A DNA stretch of 64,000 nucleotides from Jiella mangrovi (GTDB taxonomy: Bacteria > Pseudomonadota > Alphaproteobacteria > Rhizobiales > Rhizobiaceae), in NCBI RefSeq assembly GCF_017815135.1, contig NZ_JAGJCF010000005.1, forward strand, positions 266,886-330,885. Reading direction: 5' to 3'. Each line of letters opens with the position of its first letter. Position 1 is the first letter of the stretch. The notes beneath the pieces were generated by a model. The model was given only the letters and a program-made list of their open reading frames with translations, was not told where the DNA came from and did not search any database. Shown here one piece after another: positions 49,370-59,677 of the stretch. The translations under genes were made by a program, and so were the position numbers.

Positions 49370-50467
49370 TCAACTCTGCCCGATCAAGTGGGCTCGGGGT
49401 GCGAGGAACTGCCTCGAGATTGCCCAGAAAGCCACGACGATCACGATCAACGTCGAATTTATCGGCAGCGGCGAAAGGAGATTCGAAGCCAAAAACGGGC
49501 CGACGCAGATGCTGATCTGTGCGAGGCTGACGAAGGTTAAAACCGAGCGTTTGCCAAACCAGGTCGCGGCGCCCGGAACGCTTCGCGTGATGGCACGTGC
49601 GTAGAGATAGACGATGATTGGCACGAGGAGAGAGAAAGCCAGCGACCACAGAGTGTCGTGATCGAAGAAGGACAATGTCGGTGCGATCGGCATGAATTCA
49701 AAGACGAGACTAACGATGAAGTTTGCAATGCTCCCCGCTATCAGAGGGGGCCAGACAAGGATTGGGGTCCAATGAAACGGATCGCCGCCAGCTGCTCTGA
49801 CGCATTTTTCCAGCGCGGTGGCTAAAAACACGATGGCGGTTATGGCTGACAGGGAAAGGGCAAATGCCGCCGCAACAAGCGGCGTATCGACGGCCCCGAT
49901 CCTGAGAAGCTCCAGCAATTGGCCGAACTCTGCAACGATGCTCCCGGCTGCGGGAAGGGCGATGACGAGCCATACCCCACCGATCGGCAGTCGTTGCAGA
50001 CGAATTGACTGGCTGACCAGGATGAGGACCGCCACCCCCGCAAGAAGGGTGACTGTGACCGCCACTTGCGAAAGCGTATCCTCCGCAACAAGACCCATGG
50101 CAGCTAATGCGACGGAGATACCGGTCCCCTGCATCGCAGCGCTGACGAGGGCGAATGCGGCGACCACGAGCATTGCTGCCCGGTAGGCTTTCGGCTCACG
50201 CGCAATCCAGGCGGCGAAGCGGGGAACGGCGAGCTTCAGAAGCTCGAGCCCCGTGAGAGCCGATATGAATGGCGCGAGCCCGAGGGCAAAGACCGACAGT
50301 CTTGCTGAGCCGCCCTGCGTGGCCTCCAGGTGACGTGCAAAAGCGAGGGCGTCGAGATACGGCAAGGGCGTGTGTTCGCCAACCGACAAAACGAAGCACA
50401 CAGCGATGACTGCGGATAGAACTCGCCAGTCTCGTCTCGGGCGAACTGGCTCGTCCGTATCTGTCAC
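49370..50467 (-). CDS. SecY-like ten-helix membrane protein (divergent paralogue)
   Basis: A 365-residue integral membrane protein with about ten predicted helices (near 14-32, 57-80, 96-120, 134-152, 161-180, 196-220, 234-258, 271-291, 307-328 and 337-354). Several segments echo SecY: LSVGEHTPLPYLD resembles the TM1 end (RIGSFIPIPGID), SVFALGLAPFISA resembles TM2 (SIFALGIMPYISA), and FHWTPILVWPPLIAGSIANF resembles the loop into TM7. The large SecY cytosolic loops before TM7 and TM9 are cut to about 14 and 18 residues. It starts at a GTG at 50467 with AAGGA upstream. It lies downstream of sthA on the same strand with a 265-base gap. The function is unknown; a SecY origin is my reading of the motifs. 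Confidence 0.6.
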   Translation of the reverse strand: MTDTDEPVRPRRDWRVLSAVIAVCFVLSVGEHTPLPYLDALAFARHLEATQGGSARLSVFALGLAPFISALTGLELLKLAVPRFAAWIAREPKAYRAAMLVVAAFALVSAAMQGTGISVALAAMGLVAEDTLSQVAVTVTLLAGVAVLILVSQSIRLQRLPIGGVWLVIALPAAGSIVAEFGQLLELLRIGAVDTPLVAAAFALSLSAITAIVFLATALEKCVRAAGGDPFHWTPILVWPPLIAGSIANFIVSLVFEFMPIAPTLSFFDHDTLWSLAFSLLVPIIVYLYARAITRSVPGAATWFGKRSVLTFVSLAQISICVGPFLASNLLSPLPINSTLIVIVVAFWAISRQFLAPRAHLIGQS

Positions 50468-50732
50468 GTACGCGATCCTTATGAAGTTCCTTACCGGCGG
50501 ATGCCGCCTCGCGTCCAGGCTATGGCTGGCGATGCGCGATGCCGCGACGGCTGGATGGCCTGTGATGGCCTTGAAGCTTCGTTATAGCGCAGCGCGACCT
50601 GCCGGACGCACAGACACGGCATTCAGACGTGAAATGTTCGTCTCGTGTCCTGAACGGGGCGAAGAGTGACGGGTGTCGGTAGCATGCCAGCGAAGCCTGA
50701 ATTCATCCATGCCAATCCGATTGCCCGCCGCT

Positions 50733-52157
50733 TCACTCGTCCCCCGAGATATGCTCCGCGACGTCGGCGCCGCCCATGCGGTTGTAGGCGTCGAGGGCGG
50801 CCACCTTGTAGGCCTCGGCGAGGGTGGGGTAGTTGAAGGTGTTCTCGACGAAATAGTCGAGCGTGCCTTTCAGGTTGAGGACGGCCTGGCCGATGTGGAT
50901 CAGCTCGGTGGCGCCTTCGCCGACGATGTGGCAGCCGAGCAGCCGGCGCGTCTTGAGCGAGAAGATCATCTTCAGCATGCCCTTGTCGAGGCCCATGATG
51001 TGGCCGCGCGAGGTCTCGCGGAAGCGGGCGATGCCGGTCTCGTAGGCGATGCCGCGTTCGGAGACTTCGCGTTCGGTCATGCCGACCATCGACATCTCGG
51101 GGACGGAATAGATGCCGTAGGGGAAATATTCCGGCGGTTCGACCGCCGAATAGCCGAAGGCGTGGCAGGCGGCGACGCGGCCCTGTTCCATCGAGGTGGA
51201 GGCGAGGCTCGGAAAGCCGATGACGTCGCCGGCGGCGTAGATGTGCGGCACGTCCGTCTGCAGCGTCTTCGCATCGACCTTGAGGCGGCCACGGTGGTCG
51301 GTGGTCAGGCCGCAGGCCTCGAGGTTGAGGGCCTTGGTGGAGCCCATCCGGCCGGCGGCAAAGAGCAGCATCTGCGCGTGGACGCGGCGACCGCCCTCGA
51401 GCGCGATCTCGCAGAGACCGTCGCCGGAACGGGTGACCTTTTCGACCTTGTGGCCGAAACGCAGCGCCATGCCTGAGTCGCGCAGCTGGTAGGTGAAGTC
51501 CGCCAGAAGCTCCTTGTCGAGGAAGTCGAGCATCGAATCGCGTGGCTCGATCAGCGTCACCTTGACGTCGAGGGCGTTGAAGATCGTCGCATATTCGACG
51601 CCGATGACGCCCGCGCCGATGATCGCCATCGAACGCGGCAGCGTTTCGAGTTCGATGATCTCGTCGCTGTCGAGCACCGTCTTGCCGTCGAAGGGAATGT
51701 AGTCGGGCCGGAAGGGCTTTGTGCCGACGGCGATGAGGAAGTTGTCGCCGGTGAACTGGTGGGTCTCGCCCTCGTCGCCATGCACCTCGATCTTGTGCGG
51801 TTCGACGAAGCTTGCCTCGCCGCGCAGCGTCGTGACTCGGTTTCGGGCGAACTGATGCTCCAGCACCTCGACCTCATGGCCGAGGGTGAGATGCAGCCGC
51901 TCGCGCAGATCGCCGGCGCTGATGTCCTTCTTCACCCGGTAGGCCCGGCCGTAAAAGCCCCGCTCGCGCCAGCCCGAGAGGTTGAGTACCGTCTCGCGCA
52001 GGGTCTTGGACGGGATGGTGCCGGTATGGACGGAGACGCCGCCGACCTTGCGGCCGCGCTCGACGACGAGCACGCTGCGTCCGAGCTTGGCGGCCTGGAT
52101 GGCGGCGCGGCGGCCGGAGGGGCCTGAGCCGATGACGATGAAGTCGTAATGTTCCAC
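50733..52157 (-). CDS. sthA: Soluble pyridine nucleotide transhydrogenase
   Basis: SthA is an FAD enzyme that moves reducing equivalents between NADPH and NAD. The 474-residue protein starts MEHYDFIVIGSGPSGRRAAI (FAD-binding GxGxxG), has a second nucleotide-binding motif SMAIIGAGVIGVEYATIF, VPHIYAAGDVIGFPSLAS and the C-terminal dimerisation domain. The segment that holds the redox disulfide in related lipoamide dehydrogenases reads GGVSVHTGTIPSKTL, with both cysteines absent, consistent with transhydrogenase rather than disulfide reductase activity. It is monocistronic or followed at a distance by the SecY-like gene. Confidence 0.94.
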   Translation of the reverse strand: MEHYDFIVIGSGPSGRRAAIQAAKLGRSVLVVERGRKVGGVSVHTGTIPSKTLRETVLNLSGWRERGFYGRAYRVKKDISAGDLRERLHLTLGHEVEVLEHQFARNRVTTLRGEASFVEPHKIEVHGDEGETHQFTGDNFLIAVGTKPFRPDYIPFDGKTVLDSDEIIELETLPRSMAIIGAGVIGVEYATIFNALDVKVTLIEPRDSMLDFLDKELLADFTYQLRDSGMALRFGHKVEKVTRSGDGLCEIALEGGRRVHAQMLLFAAGRMGSTKALNLEACGLTTDHRGRLKVDAKTLQTDVPHIYAAGDVIGFPSLASTSMEQGRVAACHAFGYSAVEPPEYFPYGIYSVPEMSMVGMTEREVSERGIAYETGIARFRETSRGHIMGLDKGMLKMIFSLKTRRLLGCHIVGEGATELIHIGQAVLNLKGTLDYFVENTFNYPTLAEAYKVAALDAYNRMGGADVAEHISGDE

Positions 52158-52636
52158 GCTTTGGCCTCAAGGGTCTCGTGTGTTCGAGCGATGCCCGCGT
52201 CGGATAAGCCAGACACTGCTGCGGTGCAAGAAACGTGCCCGCGCCGGGGCGAACTCAATCGAGGAGATCGCGGCTCTGACGATCATTCATGGCTGAGAAT
52301 GTTGATCAGCCGGCCGAAGGGATCGCGCATGAACAGCCGCCGGACGCCAGACGGTTCGGCAGCGGGGCCGTACCCGATGGCAAGCGAGGCCGCCTTGAGG
52401 TCTTCTGCGGCGATATTCGCAACGATCCGCCTGACGGTCATGACGTTCGCTCGAGGCTGGATGCCGGTTTTCACCGGGGCGACTGCACAAGATATATGCA
52501 TGATGGGCTGGCTTTCGACAGCGCCGGCGAGAATGATCGGGCGGCGACGGTGCGGGCACCTTCGCCGCCATTGCCAGCGTCGCAGAGCAGCGCTACCACC
52601 TGCCGCAACGAACACTTCAAAAGCGGGGATGCCGCC
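52158..52636. other. Gap between sthA and gshB
   Basis: A 479-base region. It holds a decayed VOC/glyoxalase gene (listed separately) and, near 52456-52480, a small palindromic stretch GCCGGTTTTCACCGGGG of the kind seen in dispersed repeats. No intact gene is supported. The gshB promoter should lie in its right part. Confidence 0.5.
52283..52441 (-). pseudogene. Internally deleted VOC/glyoxalase-family gene
   Basis: A 52-codon open frame joins the two ends of a vicinal-oxygen-chelate domain: the N-terminal strand [18 protein letters not shown] and the C-terminal [30 protein letters not shown]. Full-length relatives run about 110-130 residues, so roughly 60-70 residues between them, including most of the metal site, are missing without breaking the frame. 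It starts with ATG at 52441 and stops at 52283. The product is unlikely to be an active enzyme; it could be a pseudogene or an expressed remnant. Confidence 0.7.
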
Positions 52637-53575
52637 ATGGCACTCGATGTCGCCGTCCAGATGGACCACGTCTCGTCGATTTCGATCAAGGGCGATTCGA
52701 CCTTCGCCATCTGCCTCGAGGCGCAACGCCGGGGCCACAGCCTGTTTCACTATACGCCCGATCGGCTCTCGCTTCGGGACGGGACGGTGACGGTGCGTGG
52801 CGAGGCGATGGAGCTGCGCGAGGAACAGGGCCGGCATTTCACCCTCGGCGAAACCGAAAAGCGCAATCTCGGCGAAAGCGACGTCGTGCTCCTGCGCCAG
52901 GATCCGCCCTTCGACATGGCCTATATCACCGCCACCCATATTCTGGAGCGGGTGCAGCCGAAGACGCTGGTGGTCAACGATCCCGCCGAGGTGCGCAACG
53001 CGCCCGAGAAGATCTTCGTCACGGATTTTCCCGATCTGATGCCGGAGACGCTGATCACCAAGGACATGGCCGAGCTGATGGATTTCCGGGCCGAGTTCGG
53101 CGACATCATCATGAAGCCGCTCTACGGCAATGGCGGGGCAGGGGTGTTCCACATCACCCCGCAGGACCGCAATCTCACTTCGTTCTTCGAGACCTTCGGC
53201 CTGCTCTACCGCGAGCCCTTCATCGTCCAGCGCTATCTGAAGGACGTGCGCCAGGGCGACAAGCGGATCATCCTCGTCGACGGCAAGGTGGCCGGGGCGA
53301 TCAACCGGGTTCCGGCCGAGAGCGACGCGCGCTCCAACATGCATGTCGGCGGGGTGGCGACGGCGACCGAGCTGACGGAGCGCGAGCGGGAGATCTGCGA
53401 GCGGATCGGGCCGGCCTTGAAGGAGCGCAACCTCCTCTTCGTCGGCATCGACGTGATCGGCGGTCTGATGACCGAGATCAACGTCACCTCGCCGACCGGG
53501 ATCCGCGAGGTCGCGCGCTTCGGCGGCAACGACATTGCGGCGATGATCTGGGACGCGATCGAAGCGCGGCTCTGA
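52637..53575 (+). CDS. gshB: Glutathione synthetase
   Basis: GshB joins gamma-glutamylcysteine and glycine with ATP to make glutathione. The 312-residue enzyme starts [22 protein letters not shown] and shows the family's ATP-grasp core: [73 protein letters not shown], and [24 protein letters not shown] split across the metal and product site. The ATG at 52637 corresponds to the normal family start. It is near sthA, another NADPH/thiol redox gene, though divergent. Confidence 0.95.
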   Translation: MALDVAVQMDHVSSISIKGDSTFAICLEAQRRGHSLFHYTPDRLSLRDGTVTVRGEAMELREEQGRHFTLGETEKRNLGESDVVLLRQDPPFDMAYITATHILERVQPKTLVVNDPAEVRNAPEKIFVTDFPDLMPETLITKDMAELMDFRAEFGDIIMKPLYGNGGAGVFHITPQDRNLTSFFETFGLLYREPFIVQRYLKDVRQGDKRIILVDGKVAGAINRVPAESDARSNMHVGGVATATELTEREREICERIGPALKERNLLFVGIDVIGGLMTEINVTSPTGIREVARFGGNDIAAMIWDAIEARL

Positions 53576-53732
53576 CGGCGGGCAAGGACGACCGGCGCGG
53601 CCGGATGATCGTCACCCGGCCACATGAACGGCAGATGAAGGCTGCGTTCCGGGAACGTTGTGCCGCACTATGTTCTTCTCCTGACGAAGAGGCCGGGACG
53701 ATCCTGGCCACACGTGCTTCTCGGAGGAAAAC

Positions 53733-54473
53733 ATGAAGAAGACGCTTTCAGCCGCTGCCGTCCTTGCAGGCGTCGTGGCCCTTCCGGTGGCTTCGGCCCA
53801 TGCGTCGGAAAGGGCCATTGCGACCACGAACGTCAATCTGCGAGCCGGCCCGTCGACGCAATATCCCGTCGTCGACGTTCTCGTCGCCGGCGAGCAGCTT
53901 CGGCTGTTCGGTTGCCTCAGCACGAGATCCTGGTGCGACGTCAGGTTTCGCGGACAGCGTGGCTGGATCTCGGCGAACTACATCGCCCTGACCGGCGGCA
54001 ACTATTCTGGCCGGCACGCCTTCGACCCCTATACCGCGCCGGTCATCACCTTCTCGGTCGATAGCTATTGGGGCGCGCACTACAGCAAACGCGATTTTTA
54101 CCGCAACCGCGATCGCTACGATCGGGGGCGCGGCCCGGACTGGCGGGATGGCGACAGGGGGCGGGACCGCCGTGGTCGCGACGCCGATCGTGGCCGTGAT
54201 CGTGATCGTGACCGGGACAGGGATCGGCGCCATGATCGCGGAGACCGCGATCATGACCGGCGTGACAATGCCGACCGGGGGCCCGATCGCGGTTTCGGTG
54301 CCTTGGCCCGGGATGCCGAGCGCCGGGGGGAAGACGCACGCCGCCGCGGCGACCGTGACGATCGCGGCGCCCGTCGTATGCGTGACAACGATCGCGGCGA
54401 CCGCGGCGACCGAGGCGATCGCCGCCGCGGTGAGGACGGCCGCCCGCCTGTGCCGCTCTATCGGGTCGACTGA
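53733..54473 (+). CDS. Secreted SH3-domain protein with Asp/Arg-rich tail
   Basis: A 246-residue exported protein. A signal peptide (MKKTLSAAAVLAGVVALPVA, cleavage near AHA) is followed by a bacterial SH3 domain (ATTNVNLRAGPSTQYPVVDVL...WCDVRF...GWISANYI, residues 30-86) containing a Cys pair, then a Tyr-rich bridge and a tail of about 120 residues built almost only of Arg, Asp and Gly (RDRDRDRDR-like runs). SH3b domains often bind peptidoglycan. The alternating charge tail is low complexity and probably disordered; a surface or periplasmic scaffold role is only a guess. GGAGG seven bases upstream supports the start. Confidence 0.82.
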   Translation: MKKTLSAAAVLAGVVALPVASAHASERAIATTNVNLRAGPSTQYPVVDVLVAGEQLRLFGCLSTRSWCDVRFRGQRGWISANYIALTGGNYSGRHAFDPYTAPVITFSVDSYWGAHYSKRDFYRNRDRYDRGRGPDWRDGDRGRDRRGRDADRGRDRDRDRDRDRRHDRGDRDHDRRDNADRGPDRGFGALARDAERRGEDARRRGDRDDRGARRMRDNDRGDRGDRGDRRRGEDGRPPVPLYRVD

Positions 54474-54702
54474 GTTCGGTCGCTCACCGCGAGCAAGCGA
54501 GTTGGCAAACGGCGTCGTCGCGACATGCGATGGCGCCGTTTTGCCTTGGATGGCTGCGAGCGACGCCTGCTTTCGCGCTGCTTGGAGATGCCCCGGCGCT
54601 GTGCTAAGCCGCCAGCAAAGGACTGGTCGTTCGGCGTAAGCCTGCCGTCCCGGCCGTTGCCTTCGCCGCGGAGCGATCATCCGCCAAAGGGAGTGTGAAC
54701 TC

Positions 54703-56019
<1,317 letters not shown>

Positions 56020-56078
56020 GACGTCGGGTTTGCGGGGCTGGGGATGCTGAAGCCTCGGCCCCCGGCCCTCGGCGCTTC

Positions 56079-56204
56079 GTCATTCTCGGGCCCCGTCCCG
56101 AGAATCCAGAGGTCGTAGGGCGCCTGGATTGCATCTTCGCGGGGCAGGAGTGACCGGGGCCGCGGCAACTGCCCTGGATTCTCGGGACGGAGCCCGAGAA
56201 TGAC
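56079..56204. repeat. REPIN-like pair of inverted palindromic repeats
   Basis: Two inverted copies of the same 29-base unit as at 15054: 56079-56107 (GTCATTCTCGGG ... CCCGAGAATCC) and 56176-56204 (GGATTCTCGGG ... CCCGAGAATGAC), 68 bases apart. Each forms a nine-base-pair stem (ATTCTCGGG with CCCGAGAAT). The pair occupies the glyA-nrdR intergenic space and could act as a transcript-end hairpin for glyA. Confidence 0.85.
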
Positions 56205-56284
56205 GGCGCATTGCCAGACAGGCTTCTCCCCTTTCGGCATCGATCCCAAGAGCATCGTTGTGAGTTGATTGAAAGGACGAGACC

Positions 56285-56806
56285 ATGCGCTGTCCCTATT
56301 GTGGGTCCCAGGACAGCCAGGTGAAGGATTCGCGCCCCGCCGAGGATGGCGCGGCGATCCGCCGGCGGCGGGTCTGCCCGGATTGTTCGGGGCGCTTCAC
56401 CACCTTCGAGCGGGTGCAGCTGCGCGAGCTCCACGTCCTGAAGAAATCCGGCAAACGCGTGCCCTTCGTGCGCGACAAGCTGGCGCGTTCGATCGAGATC
56501 GCGCTGCGCAAGCGACCGGTCGATCCGCAGCGGGTCGAGCGGATGATCTCCGGCATCGTGCGCAGGCTCGAGCAGATGGGCGAGCCCGAGGTGCGCTCGG
56601 ACGTGATTGGTGCGATGGTGATGGAGGCCCTGCGCGGCCTCGACGACGTCGCCTATGTCCGGTTCGCCTCGGTCTATCGCGATTTTGCCGAGGCGAGCGA
56701 CTTCGAATCGGTGATCGGCGAACTCGCCCGCACCCACAAGGACGGCTCGATCGCTGCCGTAGTGGCCGAGCCTAGCCTCGATGAAGGTGATTCCGATGAC
56801 AAGTGA
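56285..56806 (+). CDS. nrdR: Ribonucleotide reductase repressor NrdR
   Basis: NrdR is a zinc and nucleotide-sensing repressor of ribonucleotide reductase genes. The 173-residue protein has a four-Cys zinc ribbon ([36 protein letters not shown]) and an ATP-cone domain ([24 protein letters not shown] through about residue 140). The C-terminal 25 residues extend past the usual end and overlap the ribD start by 11 bases. Its target nrd genes are not in the window. Confidence 0.96.
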   Translation: MRCPYCGSQDSQVKDSRPAEDGAAIRRRRVCPDCSGRFTTFERVQLRELHVLKKSGKRVPFVRDKLARSIEIALRKRPVDPQRVERMISGIVRRLEQMGEPEVRSDVIGAMVMEALRGLDDVAYVRFASVYRDFAEASDFESVIGELARTHKDGSIAAVVAEPSLDEGDSDDK

Positions 56807-57941
56807 CGTGGCGAACTTCGTGCCCGAGCGGCCCGAGGACCGGCATTTCATGGCGGCGGCGATCCGCTATGCCATGCGAAATGTCGGGCGCACCGGCACT
56901 AACCCCTCCGTCGCGACACTGATCGTGCGAAACGATGGCGACGGCCGCCCGCCGCGCATCGTCGGGCGCGGCGTCACGGCGCTGGGCGGCCGCCCGCATG
57001 CCGAGGCGGGGGCGCTCGCCGAGGCCGGCGACCTTGCGCGGGGCGCGACCGCCTATGTCACGCTCGAACCCTGCGCCCATCATGGCCGCACCCCGCCGTG
57101 TGCCGAGGCGCTGGTGCGAGCCGGCGTCGCTCGCGTCGTTTCGGCTGCGGCCGATCCCGACCCGCGGGTCGACGGCAAGGGACACCGGATGCTGATGGAC
57201 GGCGGCGTCGCCGTGACGCCGCGGGTGATGGCGGTTGAAGCGGCGCGCACGATCGAGGGCTACTTGACCCGTCACCGCCGCGGCCGGCCCGGCGTCACGC
57301 TGAAGATGGCGCTGTCGAGAGACGGGCGGATCGGGATCCGTGGCGGCGGCCAGGTTAAGATCACCGGCGCCGTCTCCGATGCCCAGACCCATCTCGTGCG
57401 CGCCCGGCATGACGCGATTCTCGTCGGGGCCGGCACGGCTCTTGAGGATGACCCGCGGCTCGACTGCCGGCTCCCGGGCATGGCGGACCGTTCTCCGGCA
57501 CGGATCGTCCTCGATCCGAACCTTCGGACGACGCCCGACATGACGGTGGCGCGCACCGCGCGTGCGGTGCCGACGATGATCGCCACCTATCAGACGTCCG
57601 ATCCCGAGCGCCGGGCAGCGCTTGCCGCCGAGGGCGTTGCCTTCGTCGCCTGCGTCGCCGATCCCGACACAGGTCGTGTCGCCTTGCCGGAGCTTCTGGA
57701 GGACCTCGCGGCGACTGGCATCACCAGCATTCTCGTCGAGGGCGGGGCGAACATTGCCGAGAGTTTCCTTCAGGCCCGGCTGGTTGATCGCCTGATCCTG
57801 GTTCAAGGCGCCGTGGAGATCGGCGAAGAGGGGGTGACCGCACCGGTCGGCGTCGAAGCGGCGCGTGAGCGTTTCGCGCTGCTGCGCCAGGACGTGTTCG
57901 GCGATGACCACTGGTTTGATTTTGCATGTGAGGGCGTTTGA
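56796..57941 (+). CDS. ribD: Bifunctional riboflavin deaminase/reductase
   Basis: RibD performs the second and third steps of riboflavin synthesis. The 381-residue protein has the N-terminal zinc deaminase domain ([29 protein letters not shown] at about 75-108) and the C-terminal reductase domain ([51 protein letters not shown]). AAGGTGA six bases before the ATG at 56796 favours this start over the ATG at 56781. It overlaps nrdR at its start and ribE by one base at its end (TGATG). Confidence 0.95.
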   Translation: MTSDVANFVPERPEDRHFMAAAIRYAMRNVGRTGTNPSVATLIVRNDGDGRPPRIVGRGVTALGGRPHAEAGALAEAGDLARGATAYVTLEPCAHHGRTPPCAEALVRAGVARVVSAAADPDPRVDGKGHRMLMDGGVAVTPRVMAVEAARTIEGYLTRHRRGRPGVTLKMALSRDGRIGIRGGGQVKITGAVSDAQTHLVRARHDAILVGAGTALEDDPRLDCRLPGMADRSPARIVLDPNLRTTPDMTVARTARAVPTMIATYQTSDPERRAALAAEGVAFVACVADPDTGRVALPELLEDLAATGITSILVEGGANIAESFLQARLVDRLILVQGAVEIGEEGVTAPVGVEAARERFALLRQDVFGDDHWFDFACEGV

Positions 57942-58552
57942 TGTTCACCGGAATCGTCACTGATGTCGGCCGGATCGAAACGGTCGAGCCGCGCGAGAAG
58001 GGGCGGGCCTTCCGCATCGCCACCGACTATGATCCGGAAACGATCGCGATCGGCGCCTCGATCGCCTGCGGCGGCGTCTGCCTGACGGTGACGACGCTTC
58101 CCGACACGACGTCGAACGCCCGCTGGTTCGAGGTCGAGGCCTGGGAAGAGGCGTTGCGGCTGACAAGCGCAGGTTCATGGCAGCCGGGAACGCGGGTCAA
58201 TCTCGAACGCTCCCTGAAGATCGGCGACGAGATCGGCGGTCATCTCGTCTCCGGCCATGTCGACGGCAAGGCCGAGATCGTCTCGCGCGAGGAGGAAGGC
58301 GAAGCCGTCCGCTTCCGTCTCAGGGCACCGCAGGACCTGAAACGCTACATCGCCCAGAAGGGCTCGATCTGCCTCGATGGCACGTCCTTGACCGTCAATT
58401 CGGTCGAGGACGACGTCTTCGACGTGCTGCTCATCCGCCATTCGCTGGCGGTGACCACCTGGGGCGACCGCAGCGTCGGCGACGTCGTCAATCTCGAGAT
58501 CGATCAGATTGCGCGCTATGCGGAGCGGCTGTTCGGCGCGTCGGCCGGCTGA
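57941..58552 (+). CDS. ribE: Riboflavin synthase, alpha chain
   Basis: Riboflavin synthase turns two 6,7-dimethyl-8-ribityllumazine molecules into riboflavin and a pyrimidine. The 203-residue protein starts [13 protein letters not shown] and contains two tandem lumazine-binding repeats: the first with IGASIACGGVCLTV and NLERSLKIGDEIGGHLVSGHVDG, the second with YIAQKGSICLDGTSLTVN. The ATG at 57941 shares one base with the ribD stop. The next gene is on the opposite strand, so the ribDE unit probably ends here. Confidence 0.95.
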   Translation: MFTGIVTDVGRIETVEPREKGRAFRIATDYDPETIAIGASIACGGVCLTVTTLPDTTSNARWFEVEAWEEALRLTSAGSWQPGTRVNLERSLKIGDEIGGHLVSGHVDGKAEIVSREEEGEAVRFRLRAPQDLKRYIAQKGSICLDGTSLTVNSVEDDVFDVLLIRHSLAVTTWGDRSVGDVVNLEIDQIARYAERLFGASAG

Positions 58553-58572
58553 GGCTTGTCGGCCGCGGAAGG

Positions 58573-58992
58573 CTACTTGGCCAGAAGGCTCAGAAGCGCG
58601 CTGCGCTCGTAGACGGCCTCGATGCGGGAGGTCCTGCCGTCCGGCCTCGGCACCATCATCTGCATGTGAAGCCGGCCGTCGACGAGCTGGAACAGCACCG
58701 AAAACGCCAGGCCGCCATACGAACCGCCGGCACCTTCCCGCCATGTGCCCTTGCCGGCTGCAGCGGCCACGCGTTGCTCGAATTGCACGGCGAGTTCGGC
58801 CGACCATCCGTTGCTGGCCTTGACGGTGATCTCACGCCGGGAGGCGACGACGTCGAGGCTGCACCGGGGACAATCACCGGCATTGGAGGAGACTTGCCGC
58901 CAGTGACCGACGAAATCCGCAGTCTGGGCATGGGCTATCCCGCTGGTCTGGACGATCAGGCAAAGCATGAAAGCAATCGCTGCGTTTGGCAT
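58573..58992 (-). CDS. Small exported protein of unknown function
   Basis: A 139-residue protein with a signal peptide (MPNAAIAFMLCLIVQTSGIAHA, cleavage before QTADF). The mature part starts FVGHWRQVSS, a pattern like lipocalin-type or DUF-type beta-barrel starts, has one CPRC pair (NAGDCPRCSLDV), and is predicted to be beta-rich. I do not recognise the family. It is inserted antisense between ribE and ribH, which are usually adjacent or close in related genomes. Confidence 0.6.
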   Translation of the reverse strand: MPNAAIAFMLCLIVQTSGIAHAQTADFVGHWRQVSSNAGDCPRCSLDVVASRREITVKASNGWSAELAVQFEQRVAAAAGKGTWREGAGGSYGGLAFSVLFQLVDGRLHMQMMVPRPDGRTSRIEAVYERSALLSLLAK

Positions 58993-59225
58993 CTCGCATG
59001 GCCTCCTTCCAACTGCGCCTGACTGTCCGTCATCGAGATGAACAATCGCCCAATGAACGGCACTCTTTTCCGCGCTGAAGGGGATGCGGCGGCATCCACC
59101 CGCGGAACTCACGGCCGTTTTCCGATCCTCCGGCCGCCGTAAAGGCACCGTTCGACAAGTGAGCGGTTGCCTGTGGCACGGCGGAGGCGTATCCCCCCGA
59201 CAATCCGTTTCCTGAAGGACTTCCC

Positions 59226-59675
59226 ATGGCCTCCAAACCGCATATCCTGATCGTCGAGGCGCGTTATTACGAGCACATCAACGATCACCTTCTCGCCGGC
59301 GCCAAGGCGGCGCTCGAGGCGGAAGGCGCGACCTTCGAGGTGGTGACCGTTCCCGGCGCGCTGGAAGCCCCGGCCGCGATCGGCTTCGCTTTGTCCGGCG
59401 CCGATGCCGGCGCGACCGAATTCGACGGCTTCGTCGCGCTCGGCTGCGTCATTCGCGGCGAGACTTTCCATTTCGACATCGTGGCGGGGGAATCCGCCCG
59501 GGCGCTGATGACGCTCGCCGTCGACGAAGGGCTGGCCATCGGCAACGGCATCCTCACCGTCGAGAACGAGGAGCAGGCGCTGGTGCGCGCCGATCCCGCC
59601 CGCAAGGACAAGGGCGGCGAGGCCGCCAAGACGGCGCTGCGCATGATTGTCCTCCGAGAAGGGCTGGGAGCCTGA
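59226..59675 (+). CDS. ribH: 6,7-dimethyl-8-ribityllumazine synthase
   Basis: RibH makes the lumazine substrate of riboflavin synthase. The 149-residue protein starts [22 protein letters not shown], with the substrate-binding [38 protein letters not shown] and [15 protein letters not shown]. The His in ETFHFD is the catalytic residue. AAGGACTTCCC lies before the ATG. It is followed two bases later by nusB, the usual ribH-nusB pairing. Confidence 0.96.
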   Translation: MASKPHILIVEARYYEHINDHLLAGAKAALEAEGATFEVVTVPGALEAPAAIGFALSGADAGATEFDGFVALGCVIRGETFHFDIVAGESARALMTLAVDEGLAIGNGILTVENEEQALVRADPARKDKGGEAAKTALRMIVLREGLGA

Positions 59676-59677
59676 TC

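Noticed and set aside
49239..49604. Plus-strand open frames after lysR
   Set aside because: They overlap the SthA-like relic and the SecY-like gene on the other strand and show no family signature.
59000..59225. Possible FMN riboswitch upstream of ribH
   Set aside because: The conserved FMN riboswitch core sequences could not be found, and the gap is short.
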